The translations under genes and the position numbers were made by a program. Shown piece after piece: positions 9,437-18,884 of a DNA stretch of 64,000 nucleotides (positions within the stretch are counted from its first letter, which is position 1; each line of letters opens with the position of its first letter). This stretch comes from Winogradskyella flava (GTDB taxonomy: Bacteria; Bacteroidota; Bacteroidia; Flavobacteriales; Flavobacteriaceae): NCBI RefSeq assembly GCF_014243395.1, contig NZ_JACLCP010000002.1:186001-250000 (forward strand), read 5' to 3'. The notes under the pieces are model-generated. The model was not told where the DNA came from and did no database searches. It saw nothing but the letters and a program-made list of their open reading frames with translations.

Positions 9437-10186
9437 TTATTCTTTAGGCATTTTAAAAATAGACTCATCTACTTCGGTGTTAAACTCTACAGTCTTGTAG
9501 ATCATTTCCAATCCTGTTTGTCCGTTAAATTTTTCAATAATAGTGTGAGCCAGATACAAGCCATCTACTTCTTGATAGTCTGTCATAATAGACTGAGCAG
9601 TAGCACCTTTAGCTGGTCCAGATTTAACAATTGCTTCAGATGCAATAGGCACATTATTTTCTGTGTCGAAATAATAAATCTCCGTATTCTCTTCTTCCTT
9701 ACCATCTACTACCATTGGTGTTTTGGTAAGCTTCACTTTAAAGACCTCAGTACCTTCCCAAGTTGTTTTCTCTAAAAACTCAACAGCATATCCTTTGTCT
9801 TTATAGTTTAAAAAGACTTCAACATTGTCTTTTGCTTCATTTTTCATATTTAAAGACGTTTCGGAATCAAGCGCTTCTGCTTTCTGAGTCTGGAAGTTCA
9901 TACCCCAAGCTGTTTCACCATCAAAAGCTTGATACACCATAGACGTACCTGGAAGTTCAATAGTAATATTTGATCTACCGTCTTTCATAAAGGTCGCTAC
10001 AAAAGGATAATCTTGACCACCTTGTTTACCTACGCCTGTAATTTTTACTGATTCTACCTTATTCCAAGCTTCGGCGCCGCCTATATTTTCTATATAGGTA
10101 TCTACAATGTCTTCTGCTGATTGTGCAGTTGTGGTAAGCACAAAGCAAAGAATAAATAATGAACTTAATAATTTTAGAGTCTTCAT
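9437..10186 (-). CDS. LolA-like outer-membrane lipoprotein-sorting family protein (copy 2)
   Basis: A 249-residue exported protein starting at the ATG at 10186 (MKTLKLLSSLFILCF, signal peptide ending TTAQ); an open stretch upstream to 10273 lacks signal character and is leader. Motifs parallel the neighbour: DTYIENIGGAEAWNKVESVK, LNYKDKGYAVEFLEK, IYYFDTENNVPIA, DYQEVDGLYLAH. It lacks the acidic C-terminal tail of copy 1. The two are a local duplication. It diverges from the DUF72 gene. Confidence 0.7.
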   Translation of the reverse strand: MKTLKLLSSLFILCFVLTTTAQSAEDIVDTYIENIGGAEAWNKVESVKITGVGKQGGQDYPFVATFMKDGRSNITIELPGTSMVYQAFDGETAWGMNFQTQKAEALDSETSLNMKNEAKDNVEVFLNYKDKGYAVEFLEKTTWEGTEVFKVKLTKTPMVVDGKEEENTEIYYFDTENNVPIASEAIVKSGPAKGATAQSIMTDYQEVDGLYLAHTIIEKFNGQTGLEMIYKTVEFNTEVDESIFKMPKE

Positions 10187-10280
10187 GAAGTGATAATTTA
10201 TGGATTGATATGTAATATGTATGTCAAGATACGTAATTGTTACAATTTCTTTAAGACTAATTCCTATATCCAATGGATTA

Positions 10281-10296
10281 TAGTTTTGTAAATTTG
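10281..10296 (+). promoter_or_regulatory. Possible -7 boxes for the DUF72 gene
   Basis: Two adjacent matches to the Bacteroidota -7 consensus TAnnTTTG (TAGTTTTG at 10281 and TAAATTTG at 10289) lie 17-32 bp before the start codon at 10313. No convincing -33 TTG was found. Confidence 0.35.
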
Positions 10297-10312
10297 GAAA
10301 AAGATTACAATT

Positions 10313-11206
10313 ATGAAATTTGGAAGTGTAGATAATCCAACCGATATTGATTTTACCTTACCATCTGATCATCCTGATACCATAAAGGTTTTAAAGAAAA
10401 ACGCATCCAATAAAATGGATGTTTTTGTGGGTTGTGCCAAATGGAATAAGGCAGATCTGAAAGGCTTTTATCCAAGAGGCACAAAAGATGAATTAGAGTA
10501 CTACTCACGTCAATTTAATTCCATCGAGTTGAATGCTACATTTTACAGAATATTTCCTCCAGAACAATTTGTAAAATGGTACGATAAAACACCTGATAAC
10601 TTTAAATTTTTCCCGAAGTTGAATCAAGAAATAAGTCACTGGAAACGCTTAAATGATGATGTTGCTCCGGTTGTTGACAATTACCTGTATAGTGCTGTGA
10701 ATCTAAAAGAGAAGCTAGGCTGTGTGTTTTTACAGATGCATAGTAATTTTGCACCTAAGGATTTTGATCGTGTTGTGCATTTTGCTGAAAGTTGGCCAAA
10801 GGAAATTCCGCTTGCTGTTGAGTTTAGACATACAGACTGGTACAACGACAAAACTATAGCAGAAGACCTATATCAGCTGCTAGAGGAAAATAGTATCTCT
10901 AATATCATCGTGGATAGTGCAGGACGACGAGATATCATGCATATGCGATTAACCAACTCCAGAGCGTTTATACGTTATGTTGGTGCCAACCACCAAAGCG
11001 ATTATACACGACTAGACGATTGGGTGGAACGCTTAAAGATTTGGAAAGACAATGGCATTGAACATATCAATTTCTTTGTTCATCAAAATATCGAAAAAGA
11101 ATCGCCTTTACTTTCTGCTTATTTAATTAGACAGATGAATGATCAATTGGGAACGAGCTTAAAGATTCCGAATGATGATTCGGATGGGCAGCAAACACTA
11201 CTGTAG
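10313..11206 (+). CDS. DUF72 family protein
   Basis: A 297-residue soluble protein with the DUF72 (YecE-like) pattern: VFVGCAKWNKADLKGFYP, the SRQFNSIELNATFY segment, FKFFPKLNQEISHWKRL and AVEFRHTDWY. The family has a TIM-barrel-like fold and no settled function. An N-terminal extension of about 35 residues precedes the conserved core. The thioesterase gene follows after 48 bp and may be cotranscribed. Confidence 0.85.
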   Translation: MKFGSVDNPTDIDFTLPSDHPDTIKVLKKNASNKMDVFVGCAKWNKADLKGFYPRGTKDELEYYSRQFNSIELNATFYRIFPPEQFVKWYDKTPDNFKFFPKLNQEISHWKRLNDDVAPVVDNYLYSAVNLKEKLGCVFLQMHSNFAPKDFDRVVHFAESWPKEIPLAVEFRHTDWYNDKTIAEDLYQLLEENSISNIIVDSAGRRDIMHMRLTNSRAFIRYVGANHQSDYTRLDDWVERLKIWKDNGIEHINFFVHQNIEKESPLLSAYLIRQMNDQLGTSLKIPNDDSDGQQTLL

Positions 11207-11254
11207 TTAAAGGAAACTGACTCAACCAAAAACGAATAAACGACTAAACACTGT

Positions 11255-11641
11255 ATGAGATTCCACACACGGAAATGGGTAAAACCCGAAGATTTAAATC
11301 CAAATGGCACTTTGTTTGGAGGCCAGCTATTAGCATGGATAGATGAAGAAGCAGCACTTTATACTATTATTCAACTCGAGAATTCTAAGATCGTTACCAA
11401 ATACATATCAGAAATTAATTTTATGGCATCTGCCAAAAAAGGAGATATTGTAGAAATTGGTATAGAGGTTACAAAGTTTGGGAAGTCATCAATCACCATG
11501 AAATGCGAAGCAAGGAATAAGATGACACGTGAAACCATTCTTACTGTAGATAATATTATAATGGTAAACTTAGGAGAGGATGGCAAACCAAAACCTCATG
11601 GTAAAACAGAAGTAGAGTTCGTTAGGGATCGATTGAAGTGA
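11255..11641 (+). CDS. Acyl-CoA thioesterase, hotdog fold
   Basis: A 128-residue protein of the acyl-CoA hydrolase (YciA/ACOT) family, which cleaves acyl-CoA to free acid and CoA. The signature PNGTLFGGQLLAWIDEEAALY contains the conserved Asn, Gly-Gly and Asp (D30) of the active site; the long central helix and five-strand sheet fit the length of a single hotdog domain. No signal peptide, so cytosolic. Substrate chain length cannot be inferred. Confidence 0.85.
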   Translation: MRFHTRKWVKPEDLNPNGTLFGGQLLAWIDEEAALYTIIQLENSKIVTKYISEINFMASAKKGDIVEIGIEVTKFGKSSITMKCEARNKMTRETILTVDNIIMVNLGEDGKPKPHGKTEVEFVRDRLK

Positions 11642-11730
11642 GAGTCTGAGTTAGAATGTCCTTTAAATAAGAAAGGGGGTAAATTTGTTGATTCTTCAAT
11701 AATCGCTCGAAGTCACAAAGTTTTATAAAA

Positions 11731-12972
11731 TTATACTTGCGGTGAAGCTACAGCTAATTCATATATTTCAAGATCAAAGTACTTCACAGATGCCAAGACA
11801 TGATCAAATATGTCTCCCATAATGTATTCGTAGTTTTGCCAACGGATGTCACTACTAAACGCATAGATTTCCATTGGAATACCTTGAGGCGTAGGTTCTA
11901 GTTGACGAACCATTAAGGTCATATCCTTGTTTATTGCAGAGTGATTTTCGATATAGGTCTGTAAATATTTTCTAAATACGCCAAAGTTGGTCAAATTTCT
12001 ACCATTGATAAGTACAGACTTATCTGCATGGTGCGTAGCATTATACTTGGCTATCGAAGCTGATGCATTTTCAAGATACTTGGAGACCAATTGAATCTTT
12101 TTAAGTTCTTCGATATCTGTATCCGTCAAAAATTTTATGGTAGATGTTTTAATAATAACTGAGCGTTTGATACGTCTGCCTCCAGAAGCCATCATACCTC
12201 TCCAATTCTTAAAGGAATCAGAAATTAGAGCATAGGTGGGAATCGTAGTAATGGTCTTATCCCAATTTTGCACTTTTACTGTTGCTAGATTTATTTCTAC
12301 TACATCACCATCGGCACCATATTTTTCAAAAGTAATCCAATCACCTATGCGCACCATATCATTTATAGAGACTTGGATACTTGCTACAAATCCGAGAATA
12401 GTGTCTTTGAATATTAATAAAATAACTGCAGATGCCGTTCCTAGTGTTAATGCAAACTTTATAAATGTAACACCTGTTAATATCGAAAAAATGGCGAAGA
12501 CCCCTAACAGCCAAATAAAAATCAAAAAGACCTGGATATAACTATCAATAGGCTTGTCTTTATAGCGTGCTAAAGTTTTTAGATAGTCTTTTATCGAATT
12601 TAAAAAACTGCGAATAATTCTTAACGTTAGCAGAATCGCAACAATCTTAAGTACTTTTTCTATAATGTTTTCGGCATATTCAAAATCAGAAAATACCTGC
12701 GGTACAAATTCAATAAGAATGATAAGTGGAATGATATGCGCAATATTCCTAGGGAGCTTATTACTAATTAAAATATCATCAAAATTAGTCTTGGTACGTT
12801 TGGCAATACCAGAAAAAAAGCGCCAAAGCAAGCGCTTAGTAACATAATCAATTATAAAAGCTACTAATAGTAGGGCAATTAGAAGCGCTAGCATATTGAG
12901 GTATTTTGCCGTGTGCTCTGCAAAACCTTTCTCGATGAGCAAATCGTATACAATATGTCTTAAATTACGCAT
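11731..12972 (-). CDS. MscS-family mechanosensitive channel, YbdG/MscM-like
   Basis: A 413-residue membrane protein with five predicted helices in the first 200 residues and an MscS beta domain with DMVRIGDWITFEKYGADGDV. The SFKNWRGMMASGGRRIKRS stretch is typical of the YbdG branch. YbdG-type channels are tension gated and respond to osmotic change. The start ATG overlaps the end of the DUF3817 gene by 8 bp (ATGCGTAA), which indicates translational coupling. Confidence 0.85.
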   Translation of the reverse strand: MRNLRHIVYDLLIEKGFAEHTAKYLNMLALLIALLLVAFIIDYVTKRLLWRFFSGIAKRTKTNFDDILISNKLPRNIAHIIPLIILIEFVPQVFSDFEYAENIIEKVLKIVAILLTLRIIRSFLNSIKDYLKTLARYKDKPIDSYIQVFLIFIWLLGVFAIFSILTGVTFIKFALTLGTASAVILLIFKDTILGFVASIQVSINDMVRIGDWITFEKYGADGDVVEINLATVKVQNWDKTITTIPTYALISDSFKNWRGMMASGGRRIKRSVIIKTSTIKFLTDTDIEELKKIQLVSKYLENASASIAKYNATHHADKSVLINGRNLTNFGVFRKYLQTYIENHSAINKDMTLMVRQLEPTPQGIPMEIYAFSSDIRWQNYEYIMGDIFDHVLASVKYFDLEIYELAVASPQV

Positions 12973-13258
12973 TAGATAGCTTTAAGTATTTCTTGTCAAT
13001 ATAAAATGTTCCAAAAGGAATAAGGGACGCAATAAGAACGATCCCTAATGTTCGTGTTGACCATTTCATGGACTTGCTTATTAACACTGCCAAAACAATG
13101 TAGGCAATGAATAATAACCCATGTGGCATACCTAAAAGCTTAACATATTGCGGATCATTCCCAAAGTACTTAAGAGGTGTGGCAATAAACAACAACAGTA
13201 TATAAGACAAGCCTTCTAGCAGTGCTACAATTCTAAAGACAGGTAATAATTTCGACAT
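12965..13258 (-). CDS. DUF3817 family membrane protein
   Basis: A 97-residue protein with three hydrophobic helices matching DUF3817 through LPVFRIVALLEGLSYILLLF, PLKYFGNDPQYVKLLGMPHG and a C-terminal basic tail. The ATG at 13258 is preferred to the longer open frame reaching 13417 because the domain starts there. It is translationally coupled to the YbdG-like channel and diverges from the metalloprotease operon. Function unknown. Confidence 0.8.
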   Translation of the reverse strand: MSKLLPVFRIVALLEGLSYILLLFIATPLKYFGNDPQYVKLLGMPHGLLFIAYIVLAVLISKSMKWSTRTLGIVLIASLIPFGTFYIDKKYLKLSNA

Positions 13259-13392
13259 GCTCCATATTTTCTGCAAAAGTACTTCAGAATTAAGGAATAA
13301 CCACACTTTTTTAACAGCTTTTAAGAAATAAATTGTTACTATAATTCTATTAATTATCTTTAGGCTCTCAACCGCAAAAAATTGACTTGAAA

Positions 13393-15861
13393 ATGAAACA
13401 TTTCCTCGCTTTAACACTTTGTTCTTTACTTATTTTATCTTGTTCTACAGCTAAAAAAGCGGCGTCTTCAAAATCGTCTCAGACAGCTTCAGTGAAACCG
13501 CAAACGCCTAAAAAGAAACCAGGTAAAATCAAGGATTACAATAAGGTGATTACTAAAGACGCCAAAACTGACGAGGGGCTTTTCGACGTGCATTTGGTAG
13601 GAGAGAAGTACTATTTTGAAATCCCAATGGACTATCTCAATACGGACATGTTGCTAGTAACACGTTTTGCCAAGTTACCAGCTAACTTGGGCGGAGGTTA
13701 TGTCAATGCAGGTACTAAAACCAATACACGAATGATTAATTGGGAGCGCTTTAAAAATAAAATTCTGATTAAGGAAAAATCTTCTAGTGCTATAGCCGCA
13801 GATAGTTTACCAATTAATGTTTCTGTAAGAGCCAATAATTACGAGCCAACGATATACGCGTTTGATATAGCAGCTTTTTCCAAAGATTCTTCTTCAGTAG
13901 TTATAGACGTTACCAATTTTTATGGATCGGATGTTAAGGCTATAAGTGGTTTACCGTCATTTTTTAGAAAACAATATAAAGTTAGAAATCTAGATAAGTC
14001 CCGAAGCTTTATTAACGATATGAAAAGTTATCCGAAAAATATTGAGGTGATTCAGGACTTTACTTATAACGCTTCTGAACCACCAGTAAATACTGGAGAT
14101 GAAACCATTAGTGTACAAATGAATCAATCCATGATCCTTTTACCGGAAGAACCAATGCAACCTCGTTATTTTGACGAACGTGTCGGTTGGTTTACACTGA
14201 GCAAATACGATTATGGTAGCAATGAACTCAAAGCCGATAGAAAGACATTTTTAAGACGTTGGCAATTGATTCCAAAAGACATTGAGGCCTATAAGCGCGG
14301 TGAATTAGTAGAGCCAGTGAAACCTATTGTGTACTATTTGGATCCTGCTACACCTATGAAATTTAGAACGTACATGAAAGAAGGTATTGAACTTTGGCAG
14401 AAAGCCTTTGAAGCTGCTGGGTTTAAGAATGCCATTATTGCTAAGGATCCACCAAGTAAGGAGGAAGACCCTGAATTTAGTCCTGAGGATATTAGGTATT
14501 CCGTAGTGCGCTATGTGGCGAGTACCACACGTAATGCGACCGGACCAAGTGTTTCTGATCCAAGAAGTGGTGAAATTATAGAAAGTGATATTATTTGGTA
14601 CCATAACCATTTACGTTCTTACAGAAATCGTTACATGCTGGAGACGGGAGCCGCTAATCCATCGGCGCGAACGCTTAACACACCTGAGGACGAAATTGGC
14701 GAAATGATGAAAATGGTAATTGCACATGAGGTTGGTCATACCCTCGGCTTACCTCATAACATGAGTGCAAGTTATGCTTATGATGTTGAGAGTTATCGTG
14801 ATGGTGATTTTACCCAGAAGAATGGCATAGCTGCGACCATTATGGACTATGCTCGTTATAATTACATAGCACAACCAGGAGACAAAAATATTCGCTTTGT
14901 GAGACAATTGGGACCGTATGATGATTATGCCATTAATTATGGTTACCGCTATATTCCAGAAGCAACATCTGCGGATGATGAAAAGGAAGTTTTGAACAGT
15001 TGGATCATGGAAAAAGCAGGTGATCCTAAGTATAAATTTGGGAAACAAAGTAGTCGTTTTGATCCAACGGCACAAACTGAAGATATTGGGAACAATAGTA
15101 TTAAAGCAAGTACATACGGTTTGAAAAACCTCAAGATTGTTGCTAAGGATCTACCTATCTGGACTAGCGACCAAACTAACAATTATGATGATTTGGATGA
15201 GCTCTATAGCGAGTTACTTGGTGTTTGGAGTCGTTATGTTGGTCATGTGGTAACACATATTGGAGGTGTAGTAGAGGATACCAAGAATCCATCGCAAAAC
15301 GGTGCTGTTTATAATCCTGTGGACAAGGCCTATCAGAAATCAGCAATGCAATGGCTGCACAAGAATGCTTTTGAAACACCAGATTGGTTATTGGATAAAC
15401 GTATTCTTCAAAATATAAATTATGCCGGTTACACAGAGCGTTTAAGACGTTTACAAGGTCGTCATTTAAATAATCTTCTCAACTTTGAGCGTTTGGGTCG
15501 ACTAATAGATCATAAAGCCATGGATGCCAAAAACTATTCGGCTTTAGATATGCTGAAGGATACACGAAACGGTATTTGGTCCGAGACTAAATCAGCCTCC
15601 AATGTTTCTGTCTACAGACGCAATCTTCAACGTGTATATTTGGATCGAATGATTTATTTAATGACGGAAGACTTGGACCCAAGACGAAGTAGACAATATT
15701 TTAATGTCAATCAATCTGATGTAAGAGCTTTAGTAAGAGGCGAACTCAACCAACTAAAGCGTACCTTAACTGCAGCAGCAAGAGCAGCTGTAAATACAGA
15801 AACCAAATACCATTATAGAGATTGTATTGAAAGAATAAATAATACTTTAGATCCAAAATAA
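13393..15861 (+). CDS. Zinc-dependent metalloprotease lipoprotein (DUF5117/DUF4953-type)
   Basis: An 822-residue lipoprotein: signal peptide and lipobox (LILSC) followed by a Ser/Lys-rich linker, an N-terminal beta domain (about 50-260) and a metzincin-type protease domain with HEVGHTLGLPH. The ligands are H445, H449 and H455 with catalytic E446. The Bacteroidota family with this arrangement is annotated as zinc-dependent metalloprotease with DUF5117/DUF5118 and DUF4953 regions. The ATG at 13393 is chosen over the TTG two codons earlier. DUF4251 and FAD oxidoreductase genes follow at 2-bp and 13-bp gaps, so the three probably form an operon. Confidence 0.85.
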   Translation: MKHFLALTLCSLLILSCSTAKKAASSKSSQTASVKPQTPKKKPGKIKDYNKVITKDAKTDEGLFDVHLVGEKYYFEIPMDYLNTDMLLVTRFAKLPANLGGGYVNAGTKTNTRMINWERFKNKILIKEKSSSAIAADSLPINVSVRANNYEPTIYAFDIAAFSKDSSSVVIDVTNFYGSDVKAISGLPSFFRKQYKVRNLDKSRSFINDMKSYPKNIEVIQDFTYNASEPPVNTGDETISVQMNQSMILLPEEPMQPRYFDERVGWFTLSKYDYGSNELKADRKTFLRRWQLIPKDIEAYKRGELVEPVKPIVYYLDPATPMKFRTYMKEGIELWQKAFEAAGFKNAIIAKDPPSKEEDPEFSPEDIRYSVVRYVASTTRNATGPSVSDPRSGEIIESDIIWYHNHLRSYRNRYMLETGAANPSARTLNTPEDEIGEMMKMVIAHEVGHTLGLPHNMSASYAYDVESYRDGDFTQKNGIAATIMDYARYNYIAQPGDKNIRFVRQLGPYDDYAINYGYRYIPEATSADDEKEVLNSWIMEKAGDPKYKFGKQSSRFDPTAQTEDIGNNSIKASTYGLKNLKIVAKDLPIWTSDQTNNYDDLDELYSELLGVWSRYVGHVVTHIGGVVEDTKNPSQNGAVYNPVDKAYQKSAMQWLHKNAFETPDWLLDKRILQNINYAGYTERLRRLQGRHLNNLLNFERLGRLIDHKAMDAKNYSALDMLKDTRNGIWSETKSASNVSVYRRNLQRVYLDRMIYLMTEDLDPRRSRQYFNVNQSDVRALVRGELNQLKRTLTAAARAAVNTETKYHYRDCIERINNTLDPK

Positions 15862-15863
15862 TT

Positions 15864-16322
15864 ATGATGAAGCACTTTTCAGTAATAGCGCTGTTGTTTA
15901 GTCTAGTCGCTACTAGTTTTAGTGGTGCGCAAACCAAAACCACTCAAAAAGAAAAATTTGAAACGCAATACAATGCGACGAAAACCCTGGTAAAGTCCAA
16001 GAGCTACACCTATATTGGAGAGGTTGTTTTTAATGATGAGAAAAGGGAGCTGCTTCAAGCCGAAACCAATTATATTGATATAAATAATAGTGATGTATTA
16101 TCGATTATTCAAGCTTTAGGTCAAAAACAACCTGTGGAAGTCAATGGAAGTATTGACAATTACTCCGTCAATTTTGATGATGGTAAACAAGTTATAGTCA
16201 TCACATTTGTTAGTAATGCCAATGAATTTTTAATTGAGATAAAACCTACTGGAAAAGCATTCCTTACGATGAATGCGAGTGGACTTCTCATCAAACAAGC
16301 TGGATTTATAAAACCCCTTTAA
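15864..16322 (+). CDS. DUF4251 family exported protein
   Basis: A 152-residue protein with a signal peptide (cut near FSGAQ) and a DUF4251 body: the [13 protein letters not shown] strand, [27 protein letters not shown] and the closing [16 protein letters not shown]. The family is periplasmic, beta-rich and uncharacterised. It starts 2 bp after the metalloprotease stop. A lipoprotein paralogue is at 37423-38022. Confidence 0.75.
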   Translation: MMKHFSVIALLFSLVATSFSGAQTKTTQKEKFETQYNATKTLVKSKSYTYIGEVVFNDEKRELLQAETNYIDINNSDVLSIIQALGQKQPVEVNGSIDNYSVNFDDGKQVIVITFVSNANEFLIEIKPTGKAFLTMNASGLLIKQAGFIKPL

Positions 16323-16335
16323 AAGTATCATTGTC

Positions 16336-17616
16336 TTGGATCGTAAATCATACAAAATACATATCATTGGCGGTGGTATTTCAGGATTGATAGCCGCAAA
16401 AACACTTGAGGAGGCAGGTTATAGTCCTACGATTATAGAAGCTACTGATCGTGTTGGAGGTCGAGTAAAAACAGATGTTCTAAACGGCCATCAATTAGAT
16501 CATGGCTTTCAGGTGCTATTGGATGCTTATCCTTATGCTCAAAGGCATTTGGATTATGATGCATTAAAACTTCAAAAATTCAAACCTGGTTCTGTAATTT
16601 ACAAAAATGGAAAGTCTCAGACTATTGGGGATCCATTGCGCGATTCAAGTTTTCTGCTATCCACACTTTTTGCTTCGATTGGCAGTTTTTCGGACAAGCT
16701 GAAGATTCTAAAACTCAATACTGCATTAAAGAAAAAATCCATAGCATCTATATTCGAAAGTGAAAGTACTACAACACTTAACTATCTGAAGAAAAAAGGG
16801 TTTTCTGAAGCGATGATCTCAGATTTTTTCAAACCTTTTTTTAGTGGTATTTTCTTGGAGCCTGATTTGAAAACGTCGAGTAGAATGTTCGAGTTCGTAT
16901 ATAAGATGTTTGGTGAGGGACTTGCAGTTCTTCCTGAAAAAGGCATAGAAGCTATTAGTGAGCAATTGAAAAGTAAACTTAAACAAACAGAATTCATCTT
17001 TAATAAAACAGTTCAAAAGGTCGATGATAAGTCCATTGAATTTAATGACGGTTCAAAAGTAGATACCCACTTTTCAATAATAGCAACAGCTGCTGATAGA
17101 TTAATACCTAATCTGAACAATCAAAATATAGTATGGAAGTCTTGTTATAATCTCTATTTTGAAGTTGACAAACGCACTATTGACAAACCAATTATTGGCC
17201 TTATAGCCGATAAGGATGCCCTTATTAATAATGTCTTCTTTTGCAACAGTATAAACACGGCAAGTCAAGGCAATGCGGAATTGTTGTCAGTAACCGTATT
17301 GAAAGCCCATAGCTTTACTGAGGACGAGCTTGTCGAAACGGTTAGTTCAGAATTAAAGCAATATTGCAATATAGATACGACTAAGTTTGTGAAGCTTTAC
17401 CATATAAAAAATGCTTTACCAGATTTAGAAACATTGCACTATGATATTTCACCTACAGAAACGCAGTTAAAACCTACAGTCTATTTAGCCGGAGACCATT
17501 TGTTAAATGGTTCACTAAACGCGGCTATGATTTCTGGAGAAAGAGCAGCACAAGGCGTAGTTATGAGTCTAGAAGATGGTTTGGTTGTTGAAAACTTGAC
17601 TTCAGAATACATATAA
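16336..17616 (+). CDS. FAD-dependent amine-oxidase/phytoene-desaturase-like oxidoreductase
   Basis: A 426-residue flavoprotein. The N-terminus has the dinucleotide-binding motif [18 protein letters not shown] and the following [12 protein letters not shown] stretch of the amine oxidase/protoporphyrinogen oxidase/carotenoid desaturase superfamily. The C-terminus has the FAD-closing pattern [22 protein letters not shown]. No in-frame ATG exists before the Rossmann motif, so the TTG at 16336 is the likely start. Substrate is not predictable. It is the last gene of the metalloprotease operon. Confidence 0.8.
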   Translation: MDRKSYKIHIIGGGISGLIAAKTLEEAGYSPTIIEATDRVGGRVKTDVLNGHQLDHGFQVLLDAYPYAQRHLDYDALKLQKFKPGSVIYKNGKSQTIGDPLRDSSFLLSTLFASIGSFSDKLKILKLNTALKKKSIASIFESESTTTLNYLKKKGFSEAMISDFFKPFFSGIFLEPDLKTSSRMFEFVYKMFGEGLAVLPEKGIEAISEQLKSKLKQTEFIFNKTVQKVDDKSIEFNDGSKVDTHFSIIATAADRLIPNLNNQNIVWKSCYNLYFEVDKRTIDKPIIGLIADKDALINNVFFCNSINTASQGNAELLSVTVLKAHSFTEDELVETVSSELKQYCNIDTTKFVKLYHIKNALPDLETLHYDISPTETQLKPTVYLAGDHLLNGSLNAAMISGERAAQGVVMSLEDGLVVENLTSEYI

Positions 17617-17781
17617 GCTAAAAAGAAATTGTATCTTTGAATCGGTTTATTGAAGATAACTACACATATAATCTTATCCTTAGATTATTTTTAGGTTGAA
17701 ATTTATTCATTGTTAATTAAGTTAACTTGTCTGCATTATCAATATTTTCATAAGCATAAGTATTAATTTTTAAAATAACGA

Positions 17782-18237
17782 ATGGGTAGATCACAACAGA
17801 CATTTAGTAAAAGTGAAAAAGAAAAAAAACGATTAAAAAAGCGAGAAGATAAGCGCAAAAAAATGGAAGCGCGTAAGCTCGAAAAAGAAGAAAACGGAAC
17901 AGGTGGTATTCCTTTGGCCTATGTAGACCATAATGGTAACCTTACCGATACGCCTCCAGACCCTTCAATGAAGATTAAGGTGAAAGCTAAGAACATTGTT
18001 CTTGGTATACCACAGAAAGAAGATAGCGATGAGCAATGGGATCCTGTAAGAACAGGCAAAGTCTCTTTTTATGACAGCTCTAAAGGTTTTGGTTTTATAA
18101 TCGATATAGAGACTAACGAAAAGCATTTTACGCACGTTAGTGGCATTATTGACGAGATTATGGAGAACGATAAAGTGACGTTTGAATTAGAAAAAGGACA
18201 GCGTGGCATGAATGCCGTAAAAGTTAAGAAAGCTTAA
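17782..18237 (+). CDS. Cold-shock-domain protein with basic N-terminal extension
   Basis: A 151-residue protein. Residues 1-40 are a strongly charged Lys/Glu/Arg helix, 41-88 are a linker, and 88-151 form a cold-shock domain with RNP1-like SKGFGFI and RNP2-like KHFTHVSG. It binds single-stranded nucleic acid by family. The extension is absent from ordinary CspA proteins (compare 25659-25850). The 165-bp upstream gap has a TATCTTTG -7-like box at 17632-17639, which would give a leader of about 135 nt, as seen with cold-regulated genes; this is inference. Confidence 0.8.
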   Translation: MGRSQQTFSKSEKEKKRLKKREDKRKKMEARKLEKEENGTGGIPLAYVDHNGNLTDTPPDPSMKIKVKAKNIVLGIPQKEDSDEQWDPVRTGKVSFYDSSKGFGFIIDIETNEKHFTHVSGIIDEIMENDKVTFELEKGQRGMNAVKVKKA

Positions 18238-18259
18238 TTAGTAAGACTTAAAATATTTC

Positions 18260-18288
18260 AAAGCCATTGTCTTGTCGATAATGGCTTT
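18260..18288 (+). terminator. Rho-independent terminator
   Basis: A perfect 9-bp stem AAAGCCATT/AATGGCTTT with an 11-nt loop, then a T-rich stretch, 22 bp after the cold-shock-domain gene. Confidence 0.75.
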
Positions 18289-18303
18289 CTTGTTTTTCAA
18301 CAT

Positions 18304-18771
18304 ATGAGTCCAAAGATAATTACCATAAAAGAAAAAAAGCTCATTGGGATGAAGCGCCAAATGCTTCAGCACCAATATCAAAAAATTCCTGCCCTCTGGA
18401 AACAGTTTATGCCCAGAAAAGAGGAGATCCGCAATACAATAAATAATGAATTCATTGCAGTACAGGCATATTCTGATTTTGGGAACTTCGGAGCGCCCTT
18501 TGATATTTGGGCTTGTATTGAAGCGTACGAAATTAGTCATATTCCTAATGGTTTTGAAATATTAACTATTCCAGAAAGCTTATATGCCGTATTTCTTCAG
18601 AAAGGGATGGATGCTTCTGGCACTTATCAACGCATTATGACGGAATGGTTGCCAAACTCTGGTTATGCAATTGATAATAGACCTCATTTTCAAGTAATGG
18701 GTGCGAAATACAAAAATGGAAGTCCAGATTCTGAAGAGGATTTTTATGTGCCTATTCGGACTTTAGAATAA
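18304..18771 (+). CDS. GyrI-like / AraC effector-binding domain protein
   Basis: A 155-residue stand-alone GyrI-like small-molecule-binding domain: the opening KIITIKEKKLIGMKRQM, the central FDIWACIEAYEISHIPNGFE, the YAVFLQKG strand and the closing WLPNSGYAIDNRPHFQVMG are standard for the family. Such domains bind hydrophobic or cationic ligands. No DNA-binding domain is attached. A terminator separates it from the gene upstream. Confidence 0.8.
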   Translation: MSPKIITIKEKKLIGMKRQMLQHQYQKIPALWKQFMPRKEEIRNTINNEFIAVQAYSDFGNFGAPFDIWACIEAYEISHIPNGFEILTIPESLYAVFLQKGMDASGTYQRIMTEWLPNSGYAIDNRPHFQVMGAKYKNGSPDSEEDFYVPIRTLE

Positions 18772-18776
18772 AATAG

Positions 18777-18832
18777 TGTCACTTCGAGTGATTCTGAAAA
18801 ATGAAGAATTGTATCGAGAATACTTTGAATTA
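18777..18832. repeat. REP-like intergenic element
   Basis: Contains CACTTCGAGTG and, 30 bp on, ATCGAGAATACT, which look like the short CACTTCGAG/TCGAGAA-type elements scattered in flavobacterial genomes. It lies between the convergent GyrI-like gene and topB. Identification is from memory of the motif; copy number in this genome is not visible. Confidence 0.4.
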
Positions 18833-18884
18833 TAGCGCATAAAATTCCCCTATATTTATCCGTATATTTCTCTATGCGAAAAGA

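Noticed and set aside
9425..9775. Plus-strand open frame of 116 codons
   Set aside because: Antisense to the LolA-like gene, with Cys/Phe-rich composition typical of a shadow frame.
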